A DNA stretch of 64,000 nt from Enterobacter vonholyi (GTDB lineage: Bacteria; Pseudomonadota; Gammaproteobacteria; Enterobacterales; Enterobacteriaceae): NCBI RefSeq assembly GCF_008364555.1, contig NZ_VTUC01000037.1, positions 62,001 through 126,000 on the forward strand, read 5' to 3'. The notes beneath the pieces are model-generated. The model made no database searches and was not told the origin of the DNA. It saw only the letters and a list, made by a program, of their open reading frames with translations. The position numbers and the translations under genes were made by a program. This document shows positions 44,081-56,253 of the stretch, in pieces (within the stretch, counting starts at the first letter, position 1; each line of letters opens with the position of its first letter).

Positions 44081-44097
44081 ATGTCTTGGGGGTGGGC

Positions 44098-44550
44098 TTG
44101 TCCACATTAGAGCAAAAATTAACAGAGATGATTACTGCACCGGTCGAAGCACTGGGCTACGAACTGGTCGGCATCGAATTCGTTCGCGGCCGTACATCGA
44201 CGCTGCGCATCTATATTGATAGTGAAGATGGCATCAATGTTGATGATTGTGCTGATGTCAGCCACCAGGTGAGTGCGGTTCTTGATGTTGAAGACCCAAT
44301 TACCGTTGCGTACAACCTGGAAGTTTCCTCACCTGGCCTCGATCGCCCGATGTTCACGGCCGAGCACTATGTGCGCTTTACCGGTGAAGAAGTGGCTCTC
44401 GTTCTGCGTATGGCCGTACAGAACCGCCGCAAATGGCAGGGAATTATCAAAGCCGTTGATGGTGAAATGATCACGGTGACAGTCGAAGGCAAAGATGAAG
44501 TGTTCGCGCTGAGTAATATCCAGAAGGCGAACCTGGTTCCCCACTTTTAA
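44098..44550 (+). CDS. rimP: Ribosome maturation factor RimP
   Basis: Assists assembly of the 30S central pseudoknot region. The TTG at 44098 gives [20 protein letters not shown] and 150 residues, the E. coli length; GGGGGTGGG lies just before. A TTG at 44086 in frame is a poorer choice. N-terminal alpha/beta domain with [18 protein letters not shown] and a C-terminal SH3-like barrel. 28 bases to nusA. Confidence 0.95.
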   Translation: MSTLEQKLTEMITAPVEALGYELVGIEFVRGRTSTLRIYIDSEDGINVDDCADVSHQVSAVLDVEDPITVAYNLEVSSPGLDRPMFTAEHYVRFTGEEVALVLRMAVQNRRKWQGIIKAVDGEMITVTVEGKDEVFALSNIQKANLVPHF

Positions 44551-44578
44551 CAGTCTGGATTGAGGTGAAAAGCCCGCG

Positions 44579-46081
44579 ATGAACAAAGAAATTTTGGCTG
44601 TTGTTGAAGCCGTCTCCAATGAGAAATCACTGCCGCGTGAGAAGATTTTCGAAGCGCTGGAAAGTGCACTGGCTACAGCAACCAAGAAAAAATACGAACA
44701 AGAGATCGATGTTCGCGTAGAAATCGATCGTAAAAGCGGTGACTTCGATACATTCCGTCGTTGGGTAATCGTTGAAGAAGTGACCCAGCCGACCAAAGAG
44801 ATCACGCTGGAAGCCGCCCGTTTTGAAGACGAAAGTCTGAACGTGGGTGACTACGTTGAAGATCAGATTGAATCTGTGACCTTCGACCGTATCACCACCC
44901 AGACCGCTAAACAGGTTATCGTGCAGAAAGTGCGCGAAGCCGAGCGCGCGCTGGTTGTCGATCAGTTCCGCGATCAGGAAGGCGAGATCATCACCGGTGT
45001 GGTGAAGAAAGTGAACCGCGACAACATCTCTCTGGAGATCAAATCCGAAGGGTTGCCGGGTAACGCTGAAGCCGTGATCCTGCGTGAAGATATGCTGCCA
45101 CGTGAAAACTTCCGTCCAGGCGACCGTATTCGCGGTGTTCTGTACGCCGTTCGCCCTGAAGCGCGTGGTGCACAGCTCTTCGTGACCCGTTCTAAACCAG
45201 AAATGCTGGTAGAACTGTTCCGGATTGAAGTACCGGAAATCGGTGAAGAAGTTATTGAGATTAAAGCGGCGGCTCGCGATCCGGGCTCCCGTGCGAAAAT
45301 TGCGGTGAAAACCAACGACAAGCGTATCGACCCGGTCGGTGCTTGCGTCGGTATGCGCGGTGCGCGTGTCCAGGCAGTTTCTACTGAGCTGGGCGGTGAA
45401 CGAATTGATATCGTTCTGTGGGATGACAACCCGGCGCAGTTCGTGATCAACGCAATGGCTCCAGCTGATGTGGCGTCTATCGTTGTTGACGAAGACAAAC
45501 ACACCATGGATATCGCTGTTGAAGCGGGCAACCTGGCGCAGGCAATCGGCCGTAACGGTCAGAACGTACGCCTGGCGTCACAGCTGAGCGGCTGGGAACT
45601 CAACGTCATGACCGTTGATGACCTGCAGGCTAAGCATCAGGCTGAAGCCCATGCGGCGATCGATACCTTCACCAAATACCTGGATATTGACGAAGATTTC
45701 GCCACTGTTCTGGTAGAAGAAGGTTTCTCTACGCTGGAAGAACTGGCCTATGTGCCAATGAAAGAGCTGCTGGAAATTGACGGTCTGGATGAACCAACCG
45801 TTGAAGCCCTGCGTGAACGCGCTAAAAACGCACTGACCACCCTGGCACTGGCTCAGGAAGAAAGCCTTGGCGATAAGAAGCCGGCTGATGACCTGCTGAA
45901 TCTGGAAGGTCTTGATCGTGCGATTGCGTTCAAGCTGGCTGCCCGTGGTGTTTGTACGCTGGAAGATCTCGCTGAGCAAGGCGTTGATGACCTGGCTGAT
46001 ATCGAAGGTTTAACCGACGAGAAAGCCGGCGAGCTCATCATGGCCGCACGTAATATTTGCTGGTTCGGCGACGAAGCGTAA
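44579..46081 (+). CDS. nusA: Transcription termination/antitermination factor NusA
   Basis: Binds RNA polymerase and nascent RNA; affects pausing, termination and rRNA antitermination. 500 residues, as in Salmonella, against 495 in E. coli. The difference lies in the S1 region at [18 protein letters not shown] (near 155), where E. coli has a shorter SLDLGNNAEAVIL. Domains: polymerase-binding NTD 1-125, S1 135-200, KH1 and KH2 about 200-345 ([14 protein letters not shown] and [12 protein letters not shown]), then two acidic repeats about 360-500. Confidence 0.98.
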   Translation: MNKEILAVVEAVSNEKSLPREKIFEALESALATATKKKYEQEIDVRVEIDRKSGDFDTFRRWVIVEEVTQPTKEITLEAARFEDESLNVGDYVEDQIESVTFDRITTQTAKQVIVQKVREAERALVVDQFRDQEGEIITGVVKKVNRDNISLEIKSEGLPGNAEAVILREDMLPRENFRPGDRIRGVLYAVRPEARGAQLFVTRSKPEMLVELFRIEVPEIGEEVIEIKAAARDPGSRAKIAVKTNDKRIDPVGACVGMRGARVQAVSTELGGERIDIVLWDDNPAQFVINAMAPADVASIVVDEDKHTMDIAVEAGNLAQAIGRNGQNVRLASQLSGWELNVMTVDDLQAKHQAEAHAAIDTFTKYLDIDEDFATVLVEEGFSTLEELAYVPMKELLEIDGLDEPTVEALRERAKNALTTLALAQEESLGDKKPADDLLNLEGLDRAIAFKLAARGVCTLEDLAEQGVDDLADIEGLTDEKAGELIMAARNICWFGDEA

Positions 46082-46105
46082 TAAACTGTAGCAGGAAGGA
46101 ACAGC

Positions 46106-48793
46106 ATGACTGATGTAACTGTAAAATCGCTGGCTGCTGAGATTCAGACCTCCGTGGACCGCCTGGTACAGCAATTTGCTGATGCAGGGATCCCGAAGTC
46201 CGCTGATGACTCGGTGACCGCGCAAGAAAAACAAACCTTGTTAACGCACCTGAACCGTGAACACGGCTCTACGCCTGACAAGTTAACGCTGCAGCGCAAA
46301 ACGCGTAGCACGTTAAACATCCCTGGTACCGGTGGTAAAAGCAAATCGGTACAAATTGAAGTCCGCAAGACGCGCACCTTTGTAAAACGTGATCCGCAAG
46401 AGGCAGAACGCCTTGCCGCGGAAGAGCAGGCACAGCGTGAAGCGGAAGAACAAGCTCAGCGTGAGGCGGAAGCAGCCGCCAAACGTGAAGCAGAATTAAA
46501 AGCTGAACGTGAGGCCGCAGAAAAAGCGAAACGCGACGCAAGTGATAAAGTGAAGCGTGACGCTGCGGAAAAAGACAAAGTGAGCAATCAACAGACAGAC
46601 GAAATGACCAAAACCGCCCAGGCTGAAAAAGCCCGCCGTGAAAATGAAGCTGCCGAGCTGAAGCGTAAAGCGGAAGAAGAAGCCCGCCGTAAGCTGGAAG
46701 AAGAAGCTCGCCGCGTCGCCGAAGAAGCGCGTCGTATGGCTGAAGAAAATGAGAAGAACGGTGTTGATACCGTTGAGCAGTCTGAAGACACCAGCGACTA
46801 TCACGTGACCACTTCTCAGCACGCGCGTCAGGCTGAAGATGATAACGACCGTGAAGTTGAAGGCGGTCGTGGCCGTGGTCGTAATGCAAAAGCAGCGCGT
46901 CCGGCGAAAAAAGGCAACAAGCACGCTGAATCTAAAGCTGACCGTGAAGAAGCACGCGCGGCTGTTCGCGGCGGTAAAGGCGGCAAGCGTAAAGGTTCCG
47001 CTCTGCAGCAGGGCTTCCAGAAGCCAGCTCAGGCCGTTAACCGTGACGTTGTGATCGGCGAAACCATTACCGTTGGCGAACTGGCGAACAAGATGGCGGT
47101 TAAAGGCTCTCAGGTCATCAAAGCGATGATGAAGCTGGGCGCTATGGCAACCATCAACCAGGTGATCGATCAGGAAACTGCACAGCTGGTTGCGGAAGAA
47201 ATGGGTCACAAAGTTATCCTGCGTCGTGAAAACGAGCTGGAAGAAGCGGTAATGAGCGACCGTGACACAGGTGCTGCGGCAGAACCGCGCGCACCGGTAG
47301 TGACCATCATGGGTCACGTTGACCACGGTAAAACTTCTCTGCTTGACTACATTCGCTCTACCAAGGTTGCCTCTGGCGAAGCGGGTGGTATTACCCAGCA
47401 CATCGGTGCATACCACGTAGAAACTGACAACGGTATGATCACCTTCCTGGATACCCCGGGTCACGCCGCGTTTACCTCAATGCGTGCTCGTGGTGCTCAG
47501 GCGACGGATATCGTTGTTCTGGTTGTTGCTGCAGACGACGGCGTCATGCCGCAGACCATCGAAGCTATCCAGCACGCGAAAGCAGCGGGTGTGCCGGTTG
47601 TGGTTGCAGTGAACAAGATCGATAAGCCAGAAGCGGATCCCGATCGTGTTAAAAACGAACTTTCCCAGTACGGTATTCTGCCGGAAGAGTGGGGCGGCGA
47701 AAGCCAGTTCGTACACGTGTCTGCGAAAGCGGGTACCGGTATCGACGAACTGCTGGACGCGATCCTGCTGCAGGCCGAAGTTCTGGAGCTGAAAGCCATC
47801 CGTAACGGTATGGCGAGCGGTGCGGTTATCGAATCCTTCCTGGATAAAGGACGTGGCCCGGTTGCTACCGTTCTGGTTCGCGAAGGTACGCTGCATAAAG
47901 GCGATATCGTTCTGTGCGGTTTCGAATACGGTCGCGTTCGTGCGATGCGTAACGAACTGGGTCAGGAAGTGCTGGAAGCAGGTCCGTCCATTCCAGTTGA
48001 AATCCTGGGTCTGTCCGGTGTTCCGGCTGCTGGTGACGAAGTGACCGTGGTGCGTGACGAGAAGAAAGCGCGTGAAGTGGCACTGTATCGTCAGGGCAAA
48101 TTCCGTGAAGTTAAACTGGCTCGTCAGCAGAAATCTAAACTCGAGAACATGTTTGCCAACATGACCGATGGCGAAGTTCACGAAGTGAACATCGTTCTGA
48201 AAGCCGACGTTCAGGGTTCTGTGGAAGCGATCTCCGACTCCTTGCTGAAACTGTCTACCGACGAAGTTAAAGTGAAGATCATCGGTTCTGGCGTAGGTGG
48301 TATCACCGAAACCGACGCGACCCTGGCTGCTGCGTCCAACGCTATCCTGGTTGGCTTCAACGTTCGTGCGGATGCGTCTGCGCGTAAAGTGATTGAAGCC
48401 GAAAGCCTGGATCTGCGTTACTACTCCGTCATCTATAACCTGATCGACGAAGTGAAAGCAGCGATGAGCGGCATGCTGTCTCCTGAGCTGAAACAGCAGA
48501 TCATCGGTCTGGCTGAAGTACGTGACGTGTTCAAATCACCGAAATTCGGTGCGATCGCGGGCTGTATGGTTACCGAAGGTAACATCAAGCGTCACAACCC
48601 AATCCGCGTCCTGCGTGACAACGTGGTTATCTACGAAGGCGAGTTGGAATCTCTGCGCCGCTTCAAAGATGACGTTAACGAAGTCCGTAACGGCATGGAA
48701 TGTGGTATCGGCGTGAAGAACTACAACGACGTTCGCGTTGGCGATATGATCGAAGTTTTCGAGATCATCGAAATTCAGCGTACCATCGCTTAA
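46106..48793 (+). CDS. infB: Translation initiation factor IF-2
   Basis: GTPase that brings fMet-tRNA to the 30S subunit and joins the subunits. 895 residues (E. coli 890). N-terminal region with a long Ala/Glu/Arg/Lys-rich coil (about 95-215), a basic linker, then the G domain with [14 protein letters not shown] near 402, [11 protein letters not shown] near 448 and [10 protein letters not shown] near 502, two beta-barrel domains and the C2 fMet-tRNA-binding domain. A REP element and a terminator-like hairpin separate it from rbfA. Confidence 0.98.
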   Translation: MTDVTVKSLAAEIQTSVDRLVQQFADAGIPKSADDSVTAQEKQTLLTHLNREHGSTPDKLTLQRKTRSTLNIPGTGGKSKSVQIEVRKTRTFVKRDPQEAERLAAEEQAQREAEEQAQREAEAAAKREAELKAEREAAEKAKRDASDKVKRDAAEKDKVSNQQTDEMTKTAQAEKARRENEAAELKRKAEEEARRKLEEEARRVAEEARRMAEENEKNGVDTVEQSEDTSDYHVTTSQHARQAEDDNDREVEGGRGRGRNAKAARPAKKGNKHAESKADREEARAAVRGGKGGKRKGSALQQGFQKPAQAVNRDVVIGETITVGELANKMAVKGSQVIKAMMKLGAMATINQVIDQETAQLVAEEMGHKVILRRENELEEAVMSDRDTGAAAEPRAPVVTIMGHVDHGKTSLLDYIRSTKVASGEAGGITQHIGAYHVETDNGMITFLDTPGHAAFTSMRARGAQATDIVVLVVAADDGVMPQTIEAIQHAKAAGVPVVVAVNKIDKPEADPDRVKNELSQYGILPEEWGGESQFVHVSAKAGTGIDELLDAILLQAEVLELKAIRNGMASGAVIESFLDKGRGPVATVLVREGTLHKGDIVLCGFEYGRVRAMRNELGQEVLEAGPSIPVEILGLSGVPAAGDEVTVVRDEKKAREVALYRQGKFREVKLARQQKSKLENMFANMTDGEVHEVNIVLKADVQGSVEAISDSLLKLSTDEVKVKIIGSGVGGITETDATLAAASNAILVGFNVRADASARKVIEAESLDLRYYSVIYNLIDEVKAAMSGMLSPELKQQIIGLAEVRDVFKSPKFGAIAGCMVTEGNIKRHNPIRVLRDNVVIYEGELESLRRFKDDVNEVRNGMECGIGVKNYNDVRVGDMIEVFEIIEIQRTIA
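46580..46582 (+). other. infB: Probable internal start of the short IF-2 isoform
   Basis: In-frame GTG at codon 159, opening [16 protein letters not shown], the counterpart of the E. coli IF2-beta start (codon 158). The third E. coli isoform start corresponds to the ATG at 46604 (codon 167). Confidence 0.6.
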
Positions 48794-48802
48794 TTACCGA
48801 TT

Positions 48803-48833
48803 GTAAGCCGGGATCGCCTCGCGCCACCCGGCA
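48803..48833. repeat. REP-like element after infB
   Basis: GTAAGCCGGGATCGCCTCGCGCCACCCGGC, a degraded REP palindrome nine bases after the infB stop. Confidence 0.65.
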
Positions 48834-48841
48834 ATAATTTC

Positions 48842-48866
48842 AAAAAGGGGCTTTAGCCCCTTTTTT
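48842..48866 (+). terminator. Terminator-like hairpin between infB and rbfA
   Basis: AAAAAGGGG CTTTAG CCCCTTTTTT, ending 16 bases before rbfA. The short distance suggests attenuation and not a full operon end. Confidence 0.8.
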
Positions 48867-48882
48867 GTCTGGAGAATTTATT

Positions 48883-49286
48883 ATGGCGAAAGAATTTGGT
48901 CGCCCTCAGCGCGTAGCGCAGGAAATGCAGAAAGAGATCGCGCTCATTCTGCAACGTGAAATCAAAGACCCGCGCGTCGGCATGATGACCACCGTTTCCG
49001 GTGTCGAAATGTCCCGCGATTTGGCCTATGCAAAAGTGTTCGTTACTTTCCTGAACGATCAGGACGAAGCGGCAGTGAAAAACGGCATTAAAGCGCTGCA
49101 GGAAGCGTCTGGTTTCATCCGCTCTCTGCTCGGCAAGGCGATGCGCCTGCGTATCGTGCCTGAACTGACGTTCTTCTACGACAACTCGCTGGTTGAAGGT
49201 ATGCGTATGTCCAACCTGGTGACCAGCGTGGTTAAACATGACGATGAGCGTCGTGTTAACCCGGCGGACGACAGCAAGGAGGACTG

Positions 49287-49287
<1 letters not shown>
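48883..49287 (+). CDS. rbfA: 30S ribosome-binding factor RbfA
   Basis: KH-type protein that binds pre-30S particles near the 5' end of 16S rRNA; needed at low temperature. The ATG at 48883 gives [16 protein letters not shown] and 134 residues (E. coli 133). Core KH segment [18 protein letters not shown]. It overlaps truB by one base. Its neighbour deaD also acts in cold-shock ribosome assembly. Confidence 0.97.
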
Positions 49288-50661
<1,374 letters not shown>

Positions 50662-50677
50662 TTCTTGCGAGTTTCAG

Positions 50678-50704
50678 AAAAGGGGGCCTGATGGCCCCTT
50701 TTTT
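50678..50704 (+). terminator. Terminator after rpsO
   Basis: AAAAGGGGGCC TGAT GGCCCCTTTTTT, 16 bases after rpsO. In E. coli the equivalent terminator is partial and is followed by a separate pnp promoter. Confidence 0.88.
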
Positions 50705-50770
50705 CAACCAGACGGCAGCAATTCACTGGAAACTATTGTATTGTTGCTATAAATGATCTTCATTGCAGAG

Positions 50771-50832
50771 GTTCGCGCGGCTAATGAGAGGCTTCACCCA
50801 TGGGGGTGTTGGTTGTCATTAGTCGCGAGGAT
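50771..50832 (+). promoter_or_regulatory. pnp leader stem-loop (RNase III / PNPase autoregulation)
   Basis: A long hairpin: CGCGCGGCTAATGAGAGGCTTCACCC versus the downstream GGGGTGTTGGTTGTCATTAGTCGCG, with a small loop near CATGG. This is the E. coli-type leader structure cut by RNase III and then degraded by PNPase, about 70 bases before the pnp start. Confidence 0.75.
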
Positions 50833-50903
50833 GCGAAGAAGGTCGGGTTAAATCGACAGCACACCGGTGGTGTGCTTTCAAACATTTAAGAAAGGACAGA
50901 ACT

Positions 50904-53042
50904 TTGCTGAATCCGATCGTTCGTAAATTCCAGTATGGTCAACATACCGTCACGCTGGAAACCGGCATGATGGCTCGTCAGGCTACTGCTGCCGTTATGG
51001 TAAGCATGGATGACACTGCGGTATTCGTTACCGTGGTTGGCCAGAAAAAAGCTAAACCAGGTCAGGACTTCTTCCCCCTGACCGTTAACTACCAGGAGCG
51101 TACCTACGCTGCCGGTAAAATCCCGGGTGGCTTCTTCCGTCGTGAAGGCCGTCCAAGCGAAGGCGAAACCCTGATCGCGCGTCTGATTGACCGCCCGGTT
51201 CGTCCGCTGTTCCCGGAAGGCTTCGTTAACGAAGTACAGGTTATCGCGACCGTTGTTTCCGTTAACCCACAGGTTAACCCAGACATCGTTGCCATGATTG
51301 GCGCATCCGCTGCCCTGTCACTGTCTGGTATTCCGTTCAATGGCCCAATCGGTGCCGCGCGCGTTGGCTACATCAACGACCAGTACGTGTTGAACCCAAC
51401 TCAGGAAGAGCTGAAAGAAAGTAAGCTGGACCTGGTTGTTGCGGGTACTGAAGCAGCTGTGCTGATGGTTGAATCCGAAGCTGAACTGCTGAGCGAAGAC
51501 CAGATGCTCGGTGCTGTGGTCTTCGGCCATGACCAGCAGCAGATCGTTATCCAGAACATCAACGATCTGGTGAAAGAAGCCGGTAAACCACGTTGGGACT
51601 GGCAGCCAGAAGCGGCAAACGACGCGCTGAACGCACGCGTTGCAGCTCTGGCAGAATCTCGTCTGAGCGATGCGTACCGCATCACTGACAAGCAGGAGCG
51701 TTACGCTCAGGTTGACGTGATCAAATCTGAAGTAACCGCGACCCTGGTTGCCGAAGACGAAACGCTGGACGCTAACGAAATTGGCGAAATCCTGCACGCA
51801 ATCGAGAAAAACGTTGTTCGTAGCCGCGTTCTGGCAGGCGAGCCGCGTATCGATGGCCGTGAAAAAGACATGATCCGCGGCCTGGACGTGCGTACTGGCG
51901 TTCTGCCTCGTACTCACGGTTCCGCGCTGTTTACCCGTGGCGAAACGCAGGCACTGGTTACTGCGACCCTGGGTACTGCACGTGACGCACAGATCATCGA
52001 CGAACTGATGGGCGAGCGCACTGACAGCTTCCTGTTCCACTACAACTTCCCTCCGTACTCCGTAGGCGAAACCGGTATGGTTGGCTCGCCGAAGCGTCGT
52101 GAAATTGGTCACGGTCGTCTGGCGAAGCGCGGCGTGCTGGCAGTAATGCCAGAAGCTGACAAATTCCCGTACACCGTACGTGTGGTGTCTGAAATCACCG
52201 AATCCAACGGTTCCTCTTCCATGGCTTCCGTATGTGGTGCTTCTCTGGCGCTGATGGATGCAGGCGTGCCAATCAAAGCCGCCGTTGCGGGTATCGCAAT
52301 GGGCCTGGTGAAAGAAGGCGACAACTTCGTTGTTCTGTCTGACATTCTGGGTGACGAAGACCACCTGGGCGACATGGACTTCAAAGTGGCGGGTTCCCGC
52401 GACGGTATCTCTGCGCTGCAGATGGATATCAAAATTGAAGGTATCACCAAAGAGATCATGCAGGTTGCTCTGAACCAGGCTAAAGGTGCGCGTCTGCACA
52501 TCCTGGGCGTGATGGAACAGGCGATTAACGCGCCGCGTGGCGACATTTCTCAGTTCGCTCCACGTATCCACACCATCAAGATCAATCCAGACAAGATCAA
52601 AGATGTTATCGGTAAGGGCGGTTCCGTAATCCGTGCGCTGACCGAAGAGACTGGCACCACCATCGAAATCGAAGATGACGGTACTGTGAAGATCGCAGCA
52701 ACCGACGGCGAGAAAGCGAAATTCGCGATCCGTCGCATCGAAGAAATCACTGCAGAGATCGAAGTGGGCCGCGTCTACGCAGGTAAAGTGACCCGTATCG
52801 TTGACTTTGGCGCGTTCGTTGCCATCGGTGGCGGTAAAGAAGGTCTGGTTCACATTTCTCAGATCGCTGACAAGCGCGTTGAGAAAGTGACCGATTACCT
52901 GCAGATGGGTCAGGAAGTACCGGTGAAAGTTCTGGAAGTTGATCGCCAGGGCCGTATCCGTCTGAGCATTAAAGAAGCAACCGAGCAGTCTCAGCCAGCT
53001 GCTGCGCCAGAAGCACAGGCGGCAGAACAGCAAGGCGAGTAA
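50904..53042 (+). CDS. pnp: Polynucleotide phosphorylase
   Basis: 3'-5' phosphorolytic exoribonuclease and degradosome member. The start is TTG at 50904 after AAGGACAGAAC, as in E. coli; 712 residues (E. coli 711). Two RNase PH domains (about 1-215 and 310-545) joined by a helical domain, then a KH domain with [16 protein letters not shown] near 562-577 and an S1 domain (about 620-690). The Ala/Gln-rich tail is variable. The leader hairpin upstream supports autoregulation. Confidence 0.98.
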   Translation: MLNPIVRKFQYGQHTVTLETGMMARQATAAVMVSMDDTAVFVTVVGQKKAKPGQDFFPLTVNYQERTYAAGKIPGGFFRREGRPSEGETLIARLIDRPVRPLFPEGFVNEVQVIATVVSVNPQVNPDIVAMIGASAALSLSGIPFNGPIGAARVGYINDQYVLNPTQEELKESKLDLVVAGTEAAVLMVESEAELLSEDQMLGAVVFGHDQQQIVIQNINDLVKEAGKPRWDWQPEAANDALNARVAALAESRLSDAYRITDKQERYAQVDVIKSEVTATLVAEDETLDANEIGEILHAIEKNVVRSRVLAGEPRIDGREKDMIRGLDVRTGVLPRTHGSALFTRGETQALVTATLGTARDAQIIDELMGERTDSFLFHYNFPPYSVGETGMVGSPKRREIGHGRLAKRGVLAVMPEADKFPYTVRVVSEITESNGSSSMASVCGASLALMDAGVPIKAAVAGIAMGLVKEGDNFVVLSDILGDEDHLGDMDFKVAGSRDGISALQMDIKIEGITKEIMQVALNQAKGARLHILGVMEQAINAPRGDISQFAPRIHTIKINPDKIKDVIGKGGSVIRALTEETGTTIEIEDDGTVKIAATDGEKAKFAIRRIEEITAEIEVGRVYAGKVTRIVDFGAFVAIGGGKEGLVHISQIADKRVEKVTDYLQMGQEVPVKVLEVDRQGRIRLSIKEATEQSQPAAAPEAQAAEQQGE

Positions 53043-53052
53043 GTTGCCATTT

Positions 53053-53073
53053 GCCCTCCGCTTTGCGGAGGGC
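53053..53073 (+). terminator. Hairpin after pnp
   Basis: GCCCTCCGC TTT GCGGAGGGC, a perfect nine-bp stem followed by CTATTAT. Without a full T-run it is likely partial, leaving nlpI in the same transcript. Confidence 0.6.
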
Positions 53074-53150
53074 CTATTATCAGGCAGGACGCCTTGTTAA
53101 GCCGCCGGGGGACAGGACGTTCATCCAATAGTTGTCTTCGGGAGTGGGAA

Positions 53151-54035
53151 ATGAAGCCTTTTTTGCGCTGGTGTTTCGTTGCGACAGCTTTAACGCTGGC
53201 AGGATGCAGCAACTCTGCCTGGCGTAAGAGCGAAGTCCTCGCAGTGCCATTGCAACCGACTTTGCAGCAAGAAGTGATTCTGGCACGCATGGAACAAATA
53301 CTTGCCAGTCGGGCTTTAACCGATGAAGAACGCGCACAGCTTTTATATGAGCGCGGAGTGTTGTATGATAGTCTCGGTCTGAGGGCACTGGCGCGAAATG
53401 ATTTTTCACAAGCGCTGGCTATCCGACCTGATATGCCTGAAGTATTCAATTACTTAGGCATTTATTTAACGCAGGCAGGCAATTTTGATGCTGCCTATGA
53501 AGCGTTTGATTCTGTACTTGAGCTTGATCCAACTTACAACTACGCGCACTTGAATCGCGGTATCGCATTGTATTACGGCGGTCGTGATAAGTTAGCGCAA
53601 GATGATCTGCTGGCGTTTTATCAAGACGATCCTAATGATCCTTTCCGTAGCCTGTGGCTTTACATCGTTGAGCGGAAGCTCAATGAGAAGCAGGCAAAAG
53701 AGGCACTGAAACAGCGCTTCGATAAATCGGACAAGGAACAGTGGGGATGGAACATTGTCGAGTTCTACCTGGGCAACATTAGCGAAGCAACGCTGATGGA
53801 ACGCCTCAAGGCGGACGCAACGGATAACACCTCGCTCGCTGAGCATCTCAGTGAAACCAACTTCTATTTAGGTAAGTACTACCTAAGTCTGGGGGATATG
53901 GACAGCGCTACGGCACTGTTCAAATTAGCGGTTGCTAACAACGTACACAACTTCGTTGAGCACCGTTATGCATTGTTGGAATTATCGCTCTTGGGCCAGG
54001 AGCATGACGACCTGGCAGAATCGGACCAGCAATAG
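53151..54035 (+). CDS. nlpI: Lipoprotein NlpI
   Basis: Outer-membrane lipoprotein adaptor that brings the protease Prc to MepS and coordinates peptidoglycan hydrolases. The ATG at 53151 gives [19 protein letters not shown] and 294 residues as in E. coli. Lipobox LAGC with Cys19, no Asp at +2, so outer-membrane sorting is expected. Tetratricopeptide repeats lie near 62-95, 96-129 and 234-267. The frame upstream to 53094 overlaps the pnp hairpin and is not coding. Confidence 0.97.
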   Translation: MKPFLRWCFVATALTLAGCSNSAWRKSEVLAVPLQPTLQQEVILARMEQILASRALTDEERAQLLYERGVLYDSLGLRALARNDFSQALAIRPDMPEVFNYLGIYLTQAGNFDAAYEAFDSVLELDPTYNYAHLNRGIALYYGGRDKLAQDDLLAFYQDDPNDPFRSLWLYIVERKLNEKQAKEALKQRFDKSDKEQWGWNIVEFYLGNISEATLMERLKADATDNTSLAEHLSETNFYLGKYYLSLGDMDSATALFKLAVANNVHNFVEHRYALLELSLLGQEHDDLAESDQQ

Positions 54036-54142
54036 CTGACGACATAAACATCAGCCCGTAATCTTTTGATTGCCATCACCTTAACTGGTGAGGGCGTTGT
54101 TGTTCGTCAATACACCTACTTTGAGCCGGTTCACACTTTTCA

Positions 54143-54223
54143 ATGAAAATTGCTAATCATTTTCACGATGAGCTAAGTAGACTGGCCGCCATTGACATTG
54201 AGGCACTCGTACTACATGGCTGA
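54143..54223 (+). CDS. yrbN: Small protein YrbN
   Basis: 26-residue ORF beginning [16 protein letters not shown] and ending LHG. It corresponds to E. coli YrbN, which differs at only a few positions. The TGA stop (54221-54223) lies inside the start of deaD, an eight-base overlap. Function unknown; position and overlap suggest it controls or couples deaD translation. Confidence 0.8.
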   Translation: MKIANHFHDELSRLAAIDIEALVLHG

Positions 54224-56111
54224 ATTCGAAACCACTTTTGCAGATCTGGGCCTGAAGGCTCCTATCCTTGAAGCCCTTAACGATCTGGGTTACGAAAAAC
54301 CATCTCCGATCCAGGCTGAGTGTATCCCACACCTGCTTTCTGGTCGTGACGTGCTGGGCATGGCCCAGACTGGTAGCGGTAAAACTGCAGCATTCTCGCT
54401 GCCGCTGCTGAACAACATTGATCCGGACCTGCGTGCACCGCAGATCCTCGTCCTGGCTCCAACCCGTGAACTGGCTGTTCAGGTTGCAGAAGCAATGACG
54501 GAATTCTCTAAACATATGCGCGGCGTAAACGTGGTAGCCCTGTACGGCGGCCAGCGTTATGACGTGCAGTTACGCGCCCTGCGCCAGGGTCCACAGATTG
54601 TTGTCGGTACGCCGGGCCGTCTGCTGGATCACCTGAAGCGCGGTACTCTGGACCTCTCTAAACTGAGCGGTCTGGTGCTGGATGAAGCAGATGAAATGCT
54701 GCGTATGGGCTTCATCGAAGACGTCGAAACCATCATGGCGCAGATCCCGGACGGTCATCAGACCGCGCTGTTCTCTGCCACCATGCCAGAAGCGATTCGT
54801 CGTATCACCAAACGCTTCATGAAAGATCCGCAGGAAGTGCGTATTCAGTCCAGCGTAACCACTCGCCCGGACATCAGCCAGAGCTACTGGTCTGTGTACG
54901 GCATGCGCAAAAACGAAGCGCTGGTACGTTTCCTGGAAGCGGAAGATTTTGATGCGGCGATTATTTTCGTTCGCACCAAAAACGCGACCCTGGAAGTGGC
55001 TGAAGCCCTGGAGCGTAGCGGCTACAACAGCGCAGCGCTGAACGGCGACATGAACCAGGCTCTGCGTGAGCAGACTCTGGAGCGTCTGAAAGACGGTCGT
55101 CTGGATATCCTGATTGCAACCGACGTGGCAGCACGTGGTCTGGACGTTGAGCGTATCAGCCTGGTTGTTAACTATGACATCCCGATGGATTCCGAGTCTT
55201 ACGTTCACCGTATCGGCCGTACCGGTCGTGCGGGTCGTGCTGGCCGTGCGCTGCTGTTCGTTGAGAACCGCGAGCGTCGTCTGCTGCGTAACATCGAACG
55301 CACCATGAAGCTGACCATTCCAGAAGCGGACCTGCCAAACGCAGAGCTACTGGGCAAACGCCGTCTGGAAAAATTCGCCGCTAAAGTACAGCAGCAGCTG
55401 GAAAGCAGCGATCTGGATCAGTACCGTGCGCTGCTGTCGCAGATTCAGCCTGTTGCTGAAGGCGAAGAGCTGGACATGGAAACCCTGGCTGCAGCACTGC
55501 TGAAAATGGCTCAGGGCGAACGTAGCCTCATCGTGCCACCAGATGCACCGATGCGTCCTAAGCGTGAATTCCGTGACCGTGACGATCGCTTCGAACGTCG
55601 TGGCGACCGTAACGATCGTGGCCCACGTGGTGACCGTCCAGAGCGCGGTGGTGAAGACCGTCCACGTCGTGAACGTCGCGACGCAGGTGACATGGAACTG
55701 TACCGCATTGAAGTGGGCCGTGATGATGGCGTTGAAGTTCGTCACATCGTTGGCGCGATCGCTAACGAAGGCGACATCAGCAGCCGTTACATTGGTAACA
55801 TTAAGCTGTTCGCATCCCACTCTACTATCGAGCTGCCAAAAGGCATGCCGGGCGAAGTGCTGCAGCACTTTACGCGTACCCGCATCCTGAACAAGCCGAT
55901 GAACATGCAGCTGCTGGGTGATGCGCAGCCACGTCCTGACCGTGGCGGCGAACGTCGTGGCGGTGGTCGCGGTTTCGGCGGTGAGCGTCGTGAAGGCGGT
56001 CGCAGCGAAGGTCGCGGTGGTGAAGGTCGTCGTTTCTCCGGCGAGCGCCGCGAAAGCCGTGGCCCGCGTCGTGAAGAAGGCACCAGCCGTCGTCGTTTCG
56101 GTGACGCGTAA
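54216..56111 (+). CDS. deaD: Cold-shock DEAD-box RNA helicase DeaD (CsdA)
   Basis: Unwinds RNA in ribosome assembly and mRNA decay, chiefly in the cold. The ATG at 54216 gives [17 protein letters not shown] and 631 residues (E. coli 629). Motifs: Q motif [10 protein letters not shown], Walker A AQTGSGKT near 50, DEAD in [13 protein letters not shown] near 156, SAT, and [10 protein letters not shown] near 330. A specificity domain follows, then an Arg/Gly-rich tail (about 585-631). The start lies inside yrbN. Confidence 0.98.
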   Translation: MAEFETTFADLGLKAPILEALNDLGYEKPSPIQAECIPHLLSGRDVLGMAQTGSGKTAAFSLPLLNNIDPDLRAPQILVLAPTRELAVQVAEAMTEFSKHMRGVNVVALYGGQRYDVQLRALRQGPQIVVGTPGRLLDHLKRGTLDLSKLSGLVLDEADEMLRMGFIEDVETIMAQIPDGHQTALFSATMPEAIRRITKRFMKDPQEVRIQSSVTTRPDISQSYWSVYGMRKNEALVRFLEAEDFDAAIIFVRTKNATLEVAEALERSGYNSAALNGDMNQALREQTLERLKDGRLDILIATDVAARGLDVERISLVVNYDIPMDSESYVHRIGRTGRAGRAGRALLFVENRERRLLRNIERTMKLTIPEADLPNAELLGKRRLEKFAAKVQQQLESSDLDQYRALLSQIQPVAEGEELDMETLAAALLKMAQGERSLIVPPDAPMRPKREFRDRDDRFERRGDRNDRGPRGDRPERGGEDRPRRERRDAGDMELYRIEVGRDDGVEVRHIVGAIANEGDISSRYIGNIKLFASHSTIELPKGMPGEVLQHFTRTRILNKPMNMQLLGDAQPRPDRGGERRGGGRGFGGERREGGRSEGRGGEGRRFSGERRESRGPRREEGTSRRRFGDA

Positions 56112-56143
56112 GCCTTACGCTTCTGACGTAAAGTAAAATATAC

Positions 56144-56174
56144 AGCCCCGATTCATGCGATCGGGGCTTTTTTT
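56144..56174 (+). terminator. Terminator of deaD
   Basis: AGCCCCGAT, seven-base loop, ATCGGGGCT then TTTTTT; 32 bases after the deaD stop. Confidence 0.92.
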
Positions 56175-56182
56175 ATTCCTTT

Positions 56183-56207
56183 TGTACTCTTGTACTGGTA
56201 CAGTGCG
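56183..56207 (+). promoter_or_regulatory. Candidate TrpR operator upstream of mtr
   Basis: GTACTCTTGTACTGGTACAG: repeated GTAC half-sites around the core GTACTGGTAC (56192-56201). It resembles the E. coli mtr operator bound by TrpR, about 50 bases before the mtr start. TyrR boxes were not resolved. Confidence 0.6.
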
Positions 56208-56253
56208 TCACATTAAAATGCAGAACCGTATGATTGACTGGAGAAAAGGCTGT

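Noticed and set aside
51318-53033. 571-codon open frame antisense to pnp
   Set aside because: Same codon-bias effect; the translation is rich in His, Phe and Gln without domain motifs, and pnp on the other strand is certain.
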